Source: Callaeas wilsoni (taxonomy: Eukaryota > Chordata > Aves > Passeriformes > Callaeidae). Taken from it: a stretch of 64,000 nucleotides of DNA. Under the pieces are notes generated by a model that saw only the letters and a program-made list of their open reading frames with translations, ran no database searches and was not told the DNA's origin. The first letter of the stretch is position 1. The number at the start of each line of letters is the position of its first letter. A program made the position numbers and the translations under genes. Positions 36,900 through 48,954 of the stretch are shown one piece after another. The stretch spans positions 1-64,000 of the forward strand of contig VWPU01000905.1 of assembly GCA_013398955.1 (NCBI GenBank). The letters are read 5' to 3'.

Positions 36900-38081
36900 A
36901 TGAACTCTTACAGGAAACATCTCTTTTTTCCCGCACAAATGCAATCTTGTTTCAGCAAAAATGCTTTGAGTCTGCATTGGGTTTCTACCGCCAGGTGTTG
37001 GTACTGGGGGCTTTACAGGGGTGGCTTCTGTGAGAAGCTGACAAAAACTTCCTCCATCTCAACAGAGCCAATCCTTGGTGGCTTAAAGATGGATGTGCCA
37101 CTAGCCAAGGCTAGACCAATTAGAAATTGTGATAACACCCCTGTGATAACATATTTAAGAAGAAAAATATTATTGTGCTGTTGTAATTGTGGCCAGGGAA
37201 AAGCAGGGTGAGAACACCTGAGCGGAACAGCCCTGCAGACACCAAGGTCAGTGAGGAAGGAGGGGCAGGAGGTGCTCCAGGCGCCTTAGCCGAGACTCCC
37301 CTGCAGCCTGAGGTGCAGCCCGTGGTGAAGCAGCAGTGCCCCTGCAGCCCGTGGAGGTCCATGGGGATGCAGAGATCCATCGGCTGGAAGAGCCGCTGGA
37401 GGAGCCTCATGCTGGAGCAGGTGGATGCCTGAGACAAGGCTGTGACTCCGTGGGAGGCCTTCTCTGGATCAGGCTCCTGGAAGGTTTTCTGTGGACCTGT
37501 GGAGAGAAGAGTCCACATTGTATCAGGTTTCCTGGCAGGACTCTGTGGGGGACATACACTGGAGCATGTTGTGCCTGAAGGACTGCATGGAAGAGTAACT
37601 CACATTGCAGCTGTTTGGGGAGGAATGCTGCCAATAGGATAGACTTAAGCCTGAGAAGTTTGTGAAGGGCTATCTACCATGGGAGAGACCGCATGTTGGA
37701 GCAAGGGAAAGACTGCTCTCTCTGAGCAGTGTCTGGAACAACGTGTGATCACTGACCATCACTCCCATTCCCATCTCCCTGCACTGCTTGGGGGAGGAGG
37801 TAGAGCTGGGAAGGAGGGAGGGGCAGGCAGAAGGTTTTTAAGGTTTTTAAGGTCTTGCTTAACTTCTTATTATCCTGCTCTATTTTTGTTAGTAATAAAT
37901 TCAATTAGTATCTCTAATTTGAGGGTTTTTCCTGTTACAGTATTTGGTGCATACTCTCTCCCAGTCCTTATGTCAACCCATGAACTCTTTGTCATATTTT
38001 CTCTCCCCTGTCCAGTTGCAGAGGAAGTGACAGAATATCTTTGGTTGGTTCCTGTCATCCAGCCAAGATCAACTCACTACA
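36900..38081 (+). mobile_element. Long LTR of an avian ERV (probably ERVL-type), no coding region attached
   Basis: I recognise a long LTR frequent in passerine genomes. Blocks in order are 'ttacaggggtggcttctgtg', 'ctagccaaggctagaccaat', 'gataacatatttaagaagaa' (promoter region), 'tctgcag'-type 'cctgcagacaccaaggtcag', 'aggaggtgctccaggcgcct', 'gagcaggtggatgcctgaga', and 'gggaaagactgctctctctg'. These lead to 'gaacaacgtgtgatcactga', 'gttagtaataaattcaatta' (poly-A signal region), 'ttttctctcccctgtccagt' and the 3' end 'agccaagatcaactcactac'. The middle (37300-37720) is made of imperfect repeats around TGGAGCA and CTGCAG motifs. The left boundary is approximate. No gag/pol follows, so it looks solo. 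Open frames within (up to 142 codons) are by-products of the GC-rich repeats. Confidence 0.75.
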
Positions 38082-38924
38082 CTATGTGGAAAGTTCAACT
38101 CACCTAAAAAGTATTCGAAACTAAAGTGGGCTTGCAGTGTTTAATCAGCACCTCATTTTTAAAAACGTTTTTCTAGAAATACCTACACAAATTTCACCTT
38201 GCAATCGAGAAATATGCATGCATCAGAAACTGTGTTCTGAAGAACTTTAATTTATAAAACAGATAAATACAAATGACTGTAAGATTGATGGAGGTATGAT
38301 AAAGATGGAAATAACTATTCATGTAAACATTGTAAGTTCAGGAAGCCTTACAATGAAAAATTATTAAGATTTTGCACTCCTTGTACTCTATAAATTTCAG
38401 TCTTAAAGTGATAATTTCATTAAAAATATCTAACTGCTCTAAAATAGAATTCAAATACATAGCTATATGAGTGACTTCTCTTTTTCTCTTTTCCTTTTTA
38501 ATATATGCCATTGCTAAACACCAAACTCTTTTCTACAGGTTTTATATTTAGAAGCTCTATGAGGTCCAAGAGATTTGTAGTGTGCTCAGTGGTCTTCTGA
38601 TGGTTCCTGGAAGTATTTTAATTTTGTACAGTTGACTTCATGTCATGTAGGCAGGACAGTAACCAATAACACCCTCTGTCCCTGTTGAGCTTTAAAATTG
38701 AAGTCACACTTTCAGAACACCGTCCTAAATTTGGTTTCACACTAGTCAAAGTGCAACACACAGTTGGCCTCAGGACAACCACCTGAGCTACATCTAATAA
38801 TGCCCACATCATAAAACGCCCATAGTTGTCCACAGTTTTTTTTTTGGCTCTTTCATACCTGAAAAATCATCAACTGTCTATTTATTTTTCTGTGTAGGTT
38901 TATATTGGGTCATATTGGCACAAG
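38082..38924. other. AT-rich non-coding stretch
   Basis: No recognised gene or element between the LTR and the pyrimidine tract. Confidence 0.6.
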
Positions 38925-39002
38925 CCCCTCTAATCCTACCCCCTCTCCTTCTCCCTTTTCCTCTCTCTTCTGTCTACCTCACCCCATCTCTCTCTCTCTC
39001 TC
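38925..39002. repeat. Polypyrimidine tract ending in (TC)n
   Basis: About 78 bp almost entirely C and T on the plus strand, with few interruptions, finishing in 'atctctctctctctctc'. Strong strand asymmetry of this kind is a known candidate for triplex (H-DNA) structure; that is inference only. Confidence 0.9.
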
Positions 39003-42000
39003 GGGTGGGTATCTTTCAGCCACTTGTCTTCAGAAACATTTGAAACAGTGATTATGAATGACAATGGAATATATAATAATAATAATTAATGGAATTTATT
39101 AATCTGCCATCACAGGCTGTTGTGCCCCATAGAGAAGGAGCTATCAGTAACCTCCAGCATATTTCCAAGTTTTGTGACCCTTTTCCTAATGCCGTATAAT
39201 TATTGTCTCACCATACTTTCTTCACCAATCTATCTGAAAACTGACATTTCCTAGAATTTCTCGTGTTTCATCTTCTGCTTCTTTGAGAGTTCTCTGTTAG
39301 ATGTTTTTCTCATCCATGTCTCCTCTGCCTGCAATGTAGTTATCCAAGATATTGCCTAAGGAGTGTCTTATTTTCTCGAGAAAAGCCAGAGCAACACCTC
39401 TTGAGCCTAGTTATATCCAGCCTGAGTCTATTCCTCACTTCTTTAGTCTCCCTCGGGTGTTTGAAGGGAATAAAGAAATACATTGGTTGCAGGAAAGAAA
39501 AACACCCTCCTCAAGAAAGTATTTAAAACAAAAATTGAAAAATACTCAAAGACTTTTTAATAGTTTTTTCATGCTTCTCTCTTGGTGTTGAAGGATATAT
39601 TCATAAATTTCTCAGCCACTGGAGTATTTTTAAAAATGAGACAGTATTGTGTTCCTGATGATTACTACCTTTGAGAATTTCATCTGTTGGGAGGATCTAT
39701 GCCTGGTGATATTAATAAAACCTTGTTTAAGAGTATTTATTTCCAATGGAATAAAAATATTGGGTTTTTTTCCCAAATATTAAGTATTTATTCATTTTCA
39801 ATGTGAGCTTGAAAACAAAGTGAAGGCAGGGATCATGCTATGATCTTGTTAGTGTATTTCATATTTGGAAAATCTGCTCAAAGTTAATGGATACTTCTTT
39901 TTGTAATATATATTCTTGGAATTATTTGAGGAAACACATTTGCCTTTGATAAGCTATGAGTAAAGTTTCTATGGATGGTCTTAGATATTCTTTGCTTGTT
40001 TGATGCTATATTACACACTTCACTCCATGAAATCACAAAATGAGAACAACTGATGAATTTGCATTTCCTGCATGTCGCATTTGCTTTGCAGACAGGTAAG
40101 ACATCAATAACACTTTCAACATGTAATAGGAGTCTTTCTATCTGCAGATTCCACAACAGTACTTTGCTACTCATGTTTTGTGTTTTCTACCCTGACAATT
40201 CTTTACATGAAACGACTTTCCTTTCACAGTTCCCTTCCCTCGCTTTCCTTGCTACCTAAATGGCTATTGAAATCTTGAAATAATTAGAAAATAGAGGTAC
40301 AATCCATCCACTCAGAAGCCGGATAATGGCTGTAAACGACAAAGATTTCTTTGCTAATTTATTTATGTGTGATGTTGCTTCCACGCAGCTATTCTTTCCA
40401 GAGATGACAATCTATGACATTTTGTGGTAATAAGGATGAAGAGAAGGGGTTCTTTAAACATATTGTCTGATGAGAAAGTCTTTGTGTGTGTTTTTAAATG
40501 CTGAAACAAAAGATCACCAGCATGACTTAAAATTATTAGCTCCGCTCCTGCTAATTGTAGCTGTTTGGAGAGAGACAGGTAATTATTGCTTTGTCTACTT
40601 GTCAGAAAGCTTTCATTTTGTGTTTGTTAGCCTTTTCCCAGACTCTGCCTGAACCAGTGTTTTACCATAGTTCAGTAATATTGGTCTACTACAATCATGC
40701 AAATAATCTGTTCTATTTACAAGCAGAATTCTTGATGAAAAGTAGTAGATGGACTAAGAGACAAAAAGGAAATTGCCTCACTAGGATTAATGTATGGAAT
40801 GAGCAATTACAGAAGGAACATGTGTTATCTGCTGGATGGTAGATTAATAATTAAAGGGCAGATCTGAGTTTGTCACTGAAGTTGAAATTTTTTTCATGAA
40901 AAAATATTCAACTGAGTGTGCAGCTGAAAGCGAGTGTGGTCTGAATGAAAGCACCACCAAAGTGAGACTTCTGTCCACGTGCTTCGTCAAGCCAGACTGA
41001 ACTCCTCAGGAGACTGGACTAAATCTAGATAAGGAGCAGAAAGCTGGTTTCTGATAAGAACAGGAACCATGGAGTTGCAAGGCCTGGGCTGTCCTCCAGA
41101 AATGTTTTTTATAGTTGCAGGCAGATCATTTAATCTTGGTTAAATCACATAAGTCAATGAGGTGGAGACATATCCTTTAATACAGAAAGGGAAAAACTAC
41201 TGTCTATCTGAAGGTAAATGAATCATTCTCTTCAGTCCTTGTGTTGGATAATTGTGAATCAGATACTGAAGGGTTTTTGCTGTCTAGCAACTCTGTTCAT
41301 AATGCACATTAATAAATTAAATTACTTGGTAATTTAGATTATTGCATTTATCAGTACATTAGATTAAGACAAAAATATTCTGGGCCTATATCCTCTAATT
41401 CATCTTACAGCAAGAAAACAATTCAGTTCTGAGTCCACTGATAGGAAGTGTCAAGAAATAATTATGACATAGCTTCTAATACTTCAGTGGGTTACTTAAC
41501 AAACTGCCAATATATTCAACTTCTGATTCTCTGCACAGGACTAGGTCTTACTTTTTTTCCTGTTCTGCTTATGAAGGATTTGAGATTTCCCTGCAGAGAA
41601 ACATTGTGACTAGCTTGTCCACTGTTCCTTGCCCACTAACTAATTAAAGAGAGATATAACATGTCCCTTTCAGAAAATCGTGGGTATATTCAGAATAAAA
41701 AAGGCACAATTCCTTTAGTCTTCATATACGTGTTTGTCTTCAGAGGTCTCTGCTAATGAAGTGCCTTATCTGTCTCTTTTTGTTATAGAAATCCTAAGAA
41801 CTGATTGACTTCCATTGCAGATAATTAGTTTTAATTTATAGATTGATAGTATGCAGTGTGATATACCAATTTTAACAGTTTGTAATCTGAGACTATTTCT
41901 GTTATAAGCCTAAATTTCTTCACAAATTGATTTAGTTGACCATAACTCTGCCAGTTTTACCTTTTCTTAGACCCCTAAAAAGAAGCCAGGTGTTGGAGGA

Positions 42001-43607
42001 GCACAGTGACTGCCCGATGCTCCCTCTGCTACTCTCTGTAGTGGAACTGGGAGTAGTGATGCAGAAACTGTGTTGGACTGAGCAATTTGGCCTTAGATGA
42101 AGACGGTGACCTGTGTCATTTTCACTGGCTAGGAATAACATAAAGGTACATCCAGTATGAACAGTATAAATCTGTAAACTATTAATAACATCTATATTAT
42201 TATGTGCTTAATACGTTGCATGCAAGAAATATACTAATACATTACACTTTCTACAGACTCCAACCAAGAAAAGGATGGAGTTAGTACTGCAAAACCACCC
42301 AGTGCAGCATGCTTTTCCCAGAACATTTTAGTCAGGGAATACTTAGATGCAACATATAAGTGTATATATATTATATATACACACATTTATATGCCAATAT
42401 GCGATATATATGACCTGTATACATAGAGAGAAACACACACAAACAAAAAAAAAAATAAAAAGGAAAAGCAGGAATATAGTCTGATGAAAGCAGAGATGTT
42501 TTTCTCAGTCCTTTACCCATTGTATGTTACCGACTTGACTGGAAAAAAGGAAAAAAATGCTATCACTTTCTGGCACTCCCTGGATGGGCTGCAAGACTGA
42601 TGGGAACTCTCTCAGGCAGTTTCTTCAACAGTTTCTTCTGAAGCTGATACAGAAATGCATACGGAGCCCATAAGGACTGACGATTCTTATGCAGTGAGAA
42701 AGAGGACAATTCTTTTCCTGTGCTATATTTAGTTGGCATAAAATGAAACAGAATTCATCAGTGAAGAAATGAAATATTTAACACTCACAAATATCACAGG
42801 TTTAGGGCTTTTTATCAAATTACACTAATAGGATATGTTAATGTTTGCTGTGAAACGGGATGCTGTGAATTTAGTAACACTGTGTCTTCAAATGGAGAGA
42901 TAGAGTGAAGATAGAGTGAAGTGATAGAGTTTCTTGTTCAAAATACAGATGTATCAATTCCTACAGCTAGAAAGACAGAAAAGTTAATTAGAGACAAAAC
43001 CTTCTGCTTGATAAATGAAAAAGTGGGTATTTCATATCCAGTTAATATTATATGAGGAGTCACCACTGAAGTCACTATTAGAGCTTGATTTATTTCTTAT
43101 TTTTGGCAATTTGTTTTCACAAATATTTTAGCAAGCAGTTTTTTTTCACCCAGTATTATGTATATAGAGATATCTTAACTGAGTGGGTGGTTATAATCTC
43201 AGAATGTTAAACTAAACAAAATTTGTACATTTAGGATTTCAGTAGAGACAAGATCTATGCTTTCCTACCAGTGTTATTTTCAAACTGTGATTTTTATCAG
43301 TTTTTTCAAACACAGATTTATATCAGTGCATCAGCTGAGTACTGCACGCCACTTGACATACAGTGTTGTTCAATAAGAGAGATTGCTACTCCACTTGCAT
43401 TGTGAAATAACGCCTTTTTTTCAGATAATTAGAGAATGACAATAGAAGTAGAAACTCTCAGCAAGAGACCTGTGCTAATGCTGCAAAAAATTTATGAGAT
43501 TGATTTGGAAAATGGATTTATTTTCATTCTCTTTACACTAATTTTTTGTTTGCTTTCTGATGTGAATAAACACTCTATAAAGGTCTCTATATAAATCAGT
43601 GATGCAG
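39003..43607. other. AT-rich non-coding stretch
   Basis: No gene or transposable element recognised. Small simple repeats: 'ataataataataatt' near 39073-39087, and a TA/CA/A-rich stretch at 42362-42460. Open frames of up to 96 codons (39352, 39884, 40591) are unremarkable. Confidence 0.55.
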
Positions 43608-43671
43608 ACTAATTTGGAATCCTGCTTGCAATATGAATTGCCTTGCTTTGAAAAGGAAATCGAAAAATTAG
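43608..43671 (+). other. Weak exon candidate (64 nt)
   Basis: A strong donor-type sequence, TTAG|GTAAGT, lies at 43668-43677, with an AG at 43606-43607 upstream. One reading frame (phase 0) stays open for 21 codons across the interval, with a peptide rich in Glu, Lys and Leu plus two Cys; the other two frames have stops. The acceptor is poor: the bases before AG ('tataaatcagtgatgcag') lack a pyrimidine tract. I do not recognise the peptide. This could easily be chance. Confidence 0.12.
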
Positions 43672-45211
43672 GTAAGTTTAGGGATAGGCTATAAGTGCAT
43701 TGATGAGCGTAAGAAAATTCCTGTTTTTTATATGAAGAGAGTTTTTAAAATTATTTGGATTATTTAATTTAAAAAGGTCAAAAGCAAAAAGAGGGCAAGC
43801 ATAGCTTTTATATAAAGATAAGAACTGAATATTATAACTGTAAAACATAACAAATATTTTACTAAGGATTTGTCATCCAAGCTCAACATAAGAAGTTATC
43901 CTATGAATGAAGACATTTATGATATCTATCTAATGATAGGATTTTTTGATTAATATTAAAATATATTCCAAATGTGCAAATTTTATTTTGGAGCAAAGCT
44001 ATTGCAAAGAATATCTAGATTTTATTTTTATTTAATATTTTGGCACATATCCATTTCCTTTCTGCATTGCACGGCTATCAAAATTTTGCTAGATTCTTCC
44101 AGATCTCAACAGCCTTTAACCTTTAACAAGAGACCTACCATCCACCTCCTAAAAAGCTGACTTCGTTGATGCTTTTGAGGCAGAGATTGCAGTGTAGACT
44201 GGTTACCGCAGGTTGAGGGAGGCAGTGATGTGCAAGACCATCAACACAACCAAAAAGTCAGATAATGGCTTCCCTCTCTAGCATCTCTTTTTTCCCCTCA
44301 TCCTCCTACTTTATCTCCTGTAGCAGGAAGAGCTCAGTCCGGCTCTCCCTTACTATGGCAGCAACATTTCATTTTGATTACACTAATGGGAACATTGGAA
44401 ATGAAAGAGTAATACTGAGCAGGCTAGAGACATTTTTATTTTGTAGCAAATGGCAACAAGTGTCTTTTCTGGATATTAAAGTGTCTACTAAGGTGAAATA
44501 ACTGGTAAAAAGATGTTGCATTTTGTTGATTGGCACAATATTTATTTGAAATAGTAAGATATAGGAGTGTTTCCAATTTGGTATTATTTTACAATTTTAG
44601 CATTCACTGAGATTGAGCTAAGGTTGATCTGATACTTTGAACAGGCTAAAGACAATTATACGGCTTTAAATTTTTTCAACTCTGTCTTATTTCTAAATTT
44701 AAAATTGAGTTTCTAGATTAGGCTATATATTAAAATATCCTACTAGAAATTACTTTTTTTATCACAGTGATAGAATTGTTTATTCATGGGAATAAAAACT
44801 CCCATGGAAACTTCTTAGTCATATAAAGACATGATTTTCAACGCTGAAGCTCTCTGCTTGAAAAAAATGTTAACTCATTTTAATATTACGAAGTGTTGTA
44901 AAAGGAAAAAAAAAAGCATGAGTTTTCTCTTACATTAAGTTTTTTATGGTTTTTTTTGTCCTTTAAGATTTAAGCAGTCTCCAACACTAAGGCAAACTTT
45001 TAATTGATATTTGGGGATTCCTCTTTTCAAATAAGATATTAACACTTATCATATAATTAATTTACTCATTTTGCCTTGTGAGCAGTCCTCACAGTTTCCT
45101 CTCTGTAATGAGCTGAAGGTGTGCCCAAGAGAAAACTATATCCTGTTTTCTGAAGTGTTTGTGAAACGTGAGCCGCACCATGCTGAGGACATTTTCTTGT
45201 TTCTCTTGCAG
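43672..45211. other. AT-rich non-coding stretch
   Basis: No recognised gene or element. A slightly GC-richer part near 44150-44360 encodes a 78-codon frame (44265-44501) with a Ser-rich start and no known domain. Confidence 0.55.
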
Positions 45212-45306
45212 CTCTCCGGCTGAATTCTACAAGGAATTTCAAAGGTCATATCTTTGTGCTGCTGCACATGAAAGGAACAATCTCCATTTTTTTATTTCCT
45301 TCCCAG
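45212..45306 (+). other. Weak exon candidate (95 nt)
   Basis: A good acceptor (pyrimidine-rich 'tttcttgtttctcttgcag' ending at 45211) and an acceptable donor (CCCAG|GTGTAA at 45302-45312) frame a 95-nt interval. It has one open frame (1 + 31 codons + 1 nt), beginning with Ser-Pro-Ala-Glu-Phe-Tyr. I do not know the peptide, and its second half is rich in Phe, Leu and Ile codons typical of T-rich DNA. No neighbouring exon with matching phase was found. Confidence 0.15.
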
Positions 45307-45941
45307 GTGTAACTGAATTTGGAGCTTCTGTTAAAAGGAAAGAGTTTGGGGAAGAGTCCTGCTGACATCAGACTTAATTCTTTTCATTACAGAAGGTACT
45401 AGGAACTTAGCAAATTAACATTCTACAGATTTAGTAAAGTCAAAAGCATAGGCCCTGTATGTACTTTGAACCTATTTACTTTTATATTTTTTAAACTAAG
45501 TCTTCATTATTTGAAAATTAGGTAGCAGAAACAACTCTTGTATTTTGCAGGTGGATCCTTAACAATAGCAGAGAAAATTGTGATAGTGATTTTTCCCTTA
45601 TCAGCAAATAAACATTTAGAAGAGTCAGAAATATTTGTAAATAGAATCATATTCATTTTTAAATTTAAAAATTTCCAATTACAGTGATGAAGATCACTGT
45701 AATTGTATTCCCAAACTATAGGATTACTTGAATTTAAACACAATTCTGGAGGTCATAGACTAGTACATGATTTCACACCATAAGCTACAAGTCATCTTTC
45801 CATTTAATATATTCTTATTGAATATATGTGTCCATCCTATCTTGGTGGGCTAATTTTCTGGTAGTTTTATGTCAGCGTCTTGCTTTTTTCTACTCAGTTT
45901 TAGAAGACTGTAAACCAGATTGTTGCCTGGATGGAATATAG
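45307..45941. other. AT-rich non-coding stretch with a perfect hairpin
   Basis: No gene recognised. It includes the 30-bp inverted repeat listed separately at 45676-45705. Confidence 0.6.
45676..45705. repeat. Perfect 13-bp inverted repeat (hairpin) with GAAG loop
   Basis: The arm CAATTACAGTGAT (45676-45688) is followed by four bases, GAAG, and the exact reverse complement ATCACTGTAATTG (45693-45705). Pairing does not extend beyond the 13 bp. The loop is too short and the stem too small for a typical pre-microRNA, and there is no T run to suggest a terminator. Confidence 0.95.
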
Positions 45942-46533
45942 TGCTGACTTTGGCCGTGATGGAGTTAATATTTGTCACAGTAGCTGATATGGGGTTGTGT
46001 TTTAGATTTTTGATGCAAATAGTCTTGATAACCCAGAGATGTTTTACTGCTGAGCAGAGCTTACACAGATCCAAGGCTTTTTCTGCTTCTCCTACCCTCT
46101 GCCAGCCAGGAGGCTGGGGGTGCACAAAGAGCTGGGAGTGGACACAGCCAGGACACCTGACCCCAGCTGACCAAAGAGATTTTCTATATCATATGTCATC
46201 ATGCTCAGTGTACAAAGCTGGGTGAAGAAGGAAGGGAAGGGCATTTGGAGTGATGATATTTGTCTTTCCAAGTCACTGTTATGCAGGATGGAACCCTGCT
46301 TTCCTGGTAATAGCTGAACACAGCTTCCTACCCATGGGAAGTGGTGAATGAATTTCTTGCTTAGCTTTGCTTGTGCACATGGCTTTTTCTTTCCCTATTA
46401 CAGTTTATCTTAATCCACGAGTTCTCTAGCTTTTACATTACTGATTCTCTGCCCCATCACACTGGAGAGTTCTGTAAGGGGAATGAGCAAGCATCTGTGC
46501 AGCTTAGTTGTCAGCTGTGTTGACAACCATGAA
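45942..46533 (+). mobile_element. LTR of an avian ERV (probably ERVL-type), solo
   Basis: Blocks recognised in order are 'gccgtgatggagttaatatt', 'cacagtagctgatatggggt', 'tctgccagccaggaggctgg', 'gtgcacaaagagctgggagt', 'gacacagccaggacacctga', 'atgtcatcatgctcagtgta' (followed by the ACAAAGCTGGG promoter region), 'cttaatccacgagttctcta', and the closing 'cagctgtgttgacaaccatg'. This is the classic avian LTR whose 5' end is TGTTCTGGTTTCAGC-like, here decayed to 'tgctgactttggcc'. Many substitutions and loss of the terminal AACCACGACA motif indicate an old copy. No internal viral genes are next to it. Confidence 0.82.
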
Positions 46534-48466
46534 AAATTTGAAGCAAAGGTTGATGGTTTAATGGTTTCATCCAGTCACCTTAAGCATGCTTTTTTCTGTC
46601 TTCGTAAAATGTGTAACTAGGTGCCCTAAACCCGGTGGAATTAAGATAGGAATCTACAGCATACATAAGGAAACTGTTTCAAACTCTGCTTGTCTGGTAC
46701 ACTGTAACATGTTGATCAAACTATAATTTTCTTCTGGATTTCTTTATGTAAAACCAAATGAAAATTTTCAGCTAAAAGCTAGCTACACAAATGCACACAC
46801 ATACATGTGCATATGTGTGATACATGTTGCACAAATACTTATCAATACCTCTGTCAAGGACTTGCAGAACACTCATAACATCATTGGCTTAATTTGTTTT
46901 TGTGCTATGAGAGCATATGCTGTTATAACCACTTTCACTGTTTTCTGTCTGGTGAAAAACCTCTAGAAACTAATAGAGGCATCTGGATATTTACGAGAAG
47001 AGCATCTATCACATGGCAGAAGTCCAATCCTATTTTACAACGAAAGGTCAAGTTGAGTCATCTTGAATCTGTTGCATAAGAGCTCTCACCTTGTTCAGGA
47101 AAGCACTTATGATACTTTCATGAGCTGTAATTTTATGAAATATTTGTTGAAATCTATTTGCTCAGGAAACAAAAAGAATCTAACTGTACCAGATAAACTC
47201 TACTGCTGTTAAAATTTGTATATTTCAAGGCTTTTATTCTGACTGGAATAAAAATAATATGTCAAAATATTCCAACATTAATAATAACATTATCACTAGA
47301 TAACAGAAAAATGGCTGTTTTGTATTCCAAGTGTGTGTTTTATTTGCAAGGATCAAAGACATTATGCAGGAGAGATTTTTATTTTCTTAACTAATTCACA
47401 GTGTAACTGATAAAAAACTTAAGACCTTTATTTGATTCTTAATTCAGTACACAATTTCAAACACAACCCTCACTCAAGTATCAAACAGCTACTGAAGAAA
47501 CTTAAAATGAGCTTTAATATGCCACCTGGAGTATCTGAAAAAGCAACTTATCATTGTTTGCCTAGGTTATTTCTGTTGTGATCAGCACCATAAACATTGA
47601 AACTTCTTCCCGTAATTACAGGATGGTAAGCTCCCTTACAGCCTATGTCTTTTCCTCTTTGCAACTTTTGTCCCCCACATCCTTGCTCAGCGTTTGCAAC
47701 AGCATATACAAAGAGTATTGATTAGGGGCTTTTACAGTCCTGAGACACCACACGAAGGAACTACACATTGTGCAGACATTGTGAAGAAATTCACTCTAAA
47801 CACGTAAGCCCAGGCAGCCCGAAAGGAAAATTGGCTTTCTGAGGAAATTATGTCTAAAGGTTTTAGCCGTTCTGGTTGTTCTGACCCCACCCGAATCTGA
47901 CTAATGCAAGCACTTATGCAGCCAGGGGGTAAACAGTATCAGGGAACAGATCCAGCTGAAAGTACTTTTCTGGGTAACTTTTAGACTGGGCTGATTTCTA
48001 TTATCTGATAATCTGTTTGCACTGCTACATGACGTTTGGGCCAATTGGCAATGTGAGGGCAGAAGCCAGTGGCCAAGGCATTTTGAGAGCAGGTGGCAAT
48101 TAAAGGAACTAGATTAAAACCAGCAAATACTGACTATCTTGGCTGTTAGCAAAGTTTTAACATTCATTATTTTTTGTTTATGCAGGGTAGTTACCCCACT
48201 GCTTTTTTCCAGATACCTGCTAAACTTTAAAAACAATGAAAGACTGTGTTTTTGGGTTTTTTTACTTATTTAGGTTGTCATTTGATTTTCCCTGAAGTAG
48301 AAGGAAGTTGAGACGTGGGCATTGAACAAAGGTAGATTTTATTAGGGTGAGATGCAGGGAGAGTCTGCATCAGAAAAAACTTTGATAACCAAAGGATGCT
48401 TCTACATGGAACTAACAAGTGTTGACGCTGTCTGTGCAGTGCACAGTCAATGTGATTTACCAGCTC
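46534..48466. other. Non-coding stretch up to the assembly gap
   Basis: AT-rich to about 47580, then moderately GC-richer (47600-48110) without a family I recognise. The 100-200 bp before the gap ('gtagattttattagggtgag' and onwards) may be the edge of an unresolved repeat. No gene supported. Confidence 0.5.
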
Positions 48467-48910
48467 NNNNNNNNNNNNNNNNNNNNNNNNNNNNNNNNNN
48501 NNNNNNNNNNNNNNNNNNNNNNNNNNNNNNNNNNNNNNNNNNNNNNNNNNNNNNNNNNNNNNNNNNNNNNNNNNNNNNNNNNNNNNNNNNNNNNNNNNNN
48601 NNNNNNNNNNNNNNNNNNNNNNNNNNNNNNNNNNNNNNNNNNNNNNNNNNNNNNNNNNNNNNNNNNNNNNNNNNNNNNNNNNNNNNNNNNNNNNNNNNNN
48701 NNNNNNNNNNNNNNNNNNNNNNNNNNNNNNNNNNNNNNNNNNNNNNNNNNNNNNNNNNNNNNNNNNNNNNNNNNNNNNNNNNNNNNNNNNNNNNNNNNNN
48801 NNNNNNNNNNNNNNNNNNNNNNNNNNNNNNNNNNNNNNNNNNNNNNNNNNNNNNNNNNNNNNNNNNNNNNNNNNNNNNNNNNNNNNNNNNNNNNNNNNNN
48901 NNNNNNNNNN
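48467..48910. other. Assembly gap (444 N)
   Basis: A run of unknown bases. Translations that cross it (minus 48278-49039; plus 48352-48969 and 48419-48961) are artefacts of reading N as an open codon and should not be annotated. Confidence 1.
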
Positions 48911-48954
48911 CCTCTCCTCTCCTCTCCTCTCCTCTCCTCTCCTCTCCTCCTCTT
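48911..48954. repeat. (CCTCT)n pentanucleotide microsatellite at gap edge
   Basis: Seven perfect CCTCT units directly abut the gap, followed by a degraded 'cctcctctt'. The array very probably continues into the gap and is the reason the assembly broke there. Confidence 0.95.

Noticed and set aside
37679..38107. 142-codon frame inside the long LTR
   Set aside because: It overlaps the recognised LTR blocks and poly-A region, has low-complexity Gly/Arg-rich parts, and matches no retroviral protein region.
40092..40095. Acceptor and donor consensus four bases apart (CAG|ACAG|GTAAG)
   Set aside because: A 4-nt exon is not credible without transcript evidence; both signals occur often by chance.
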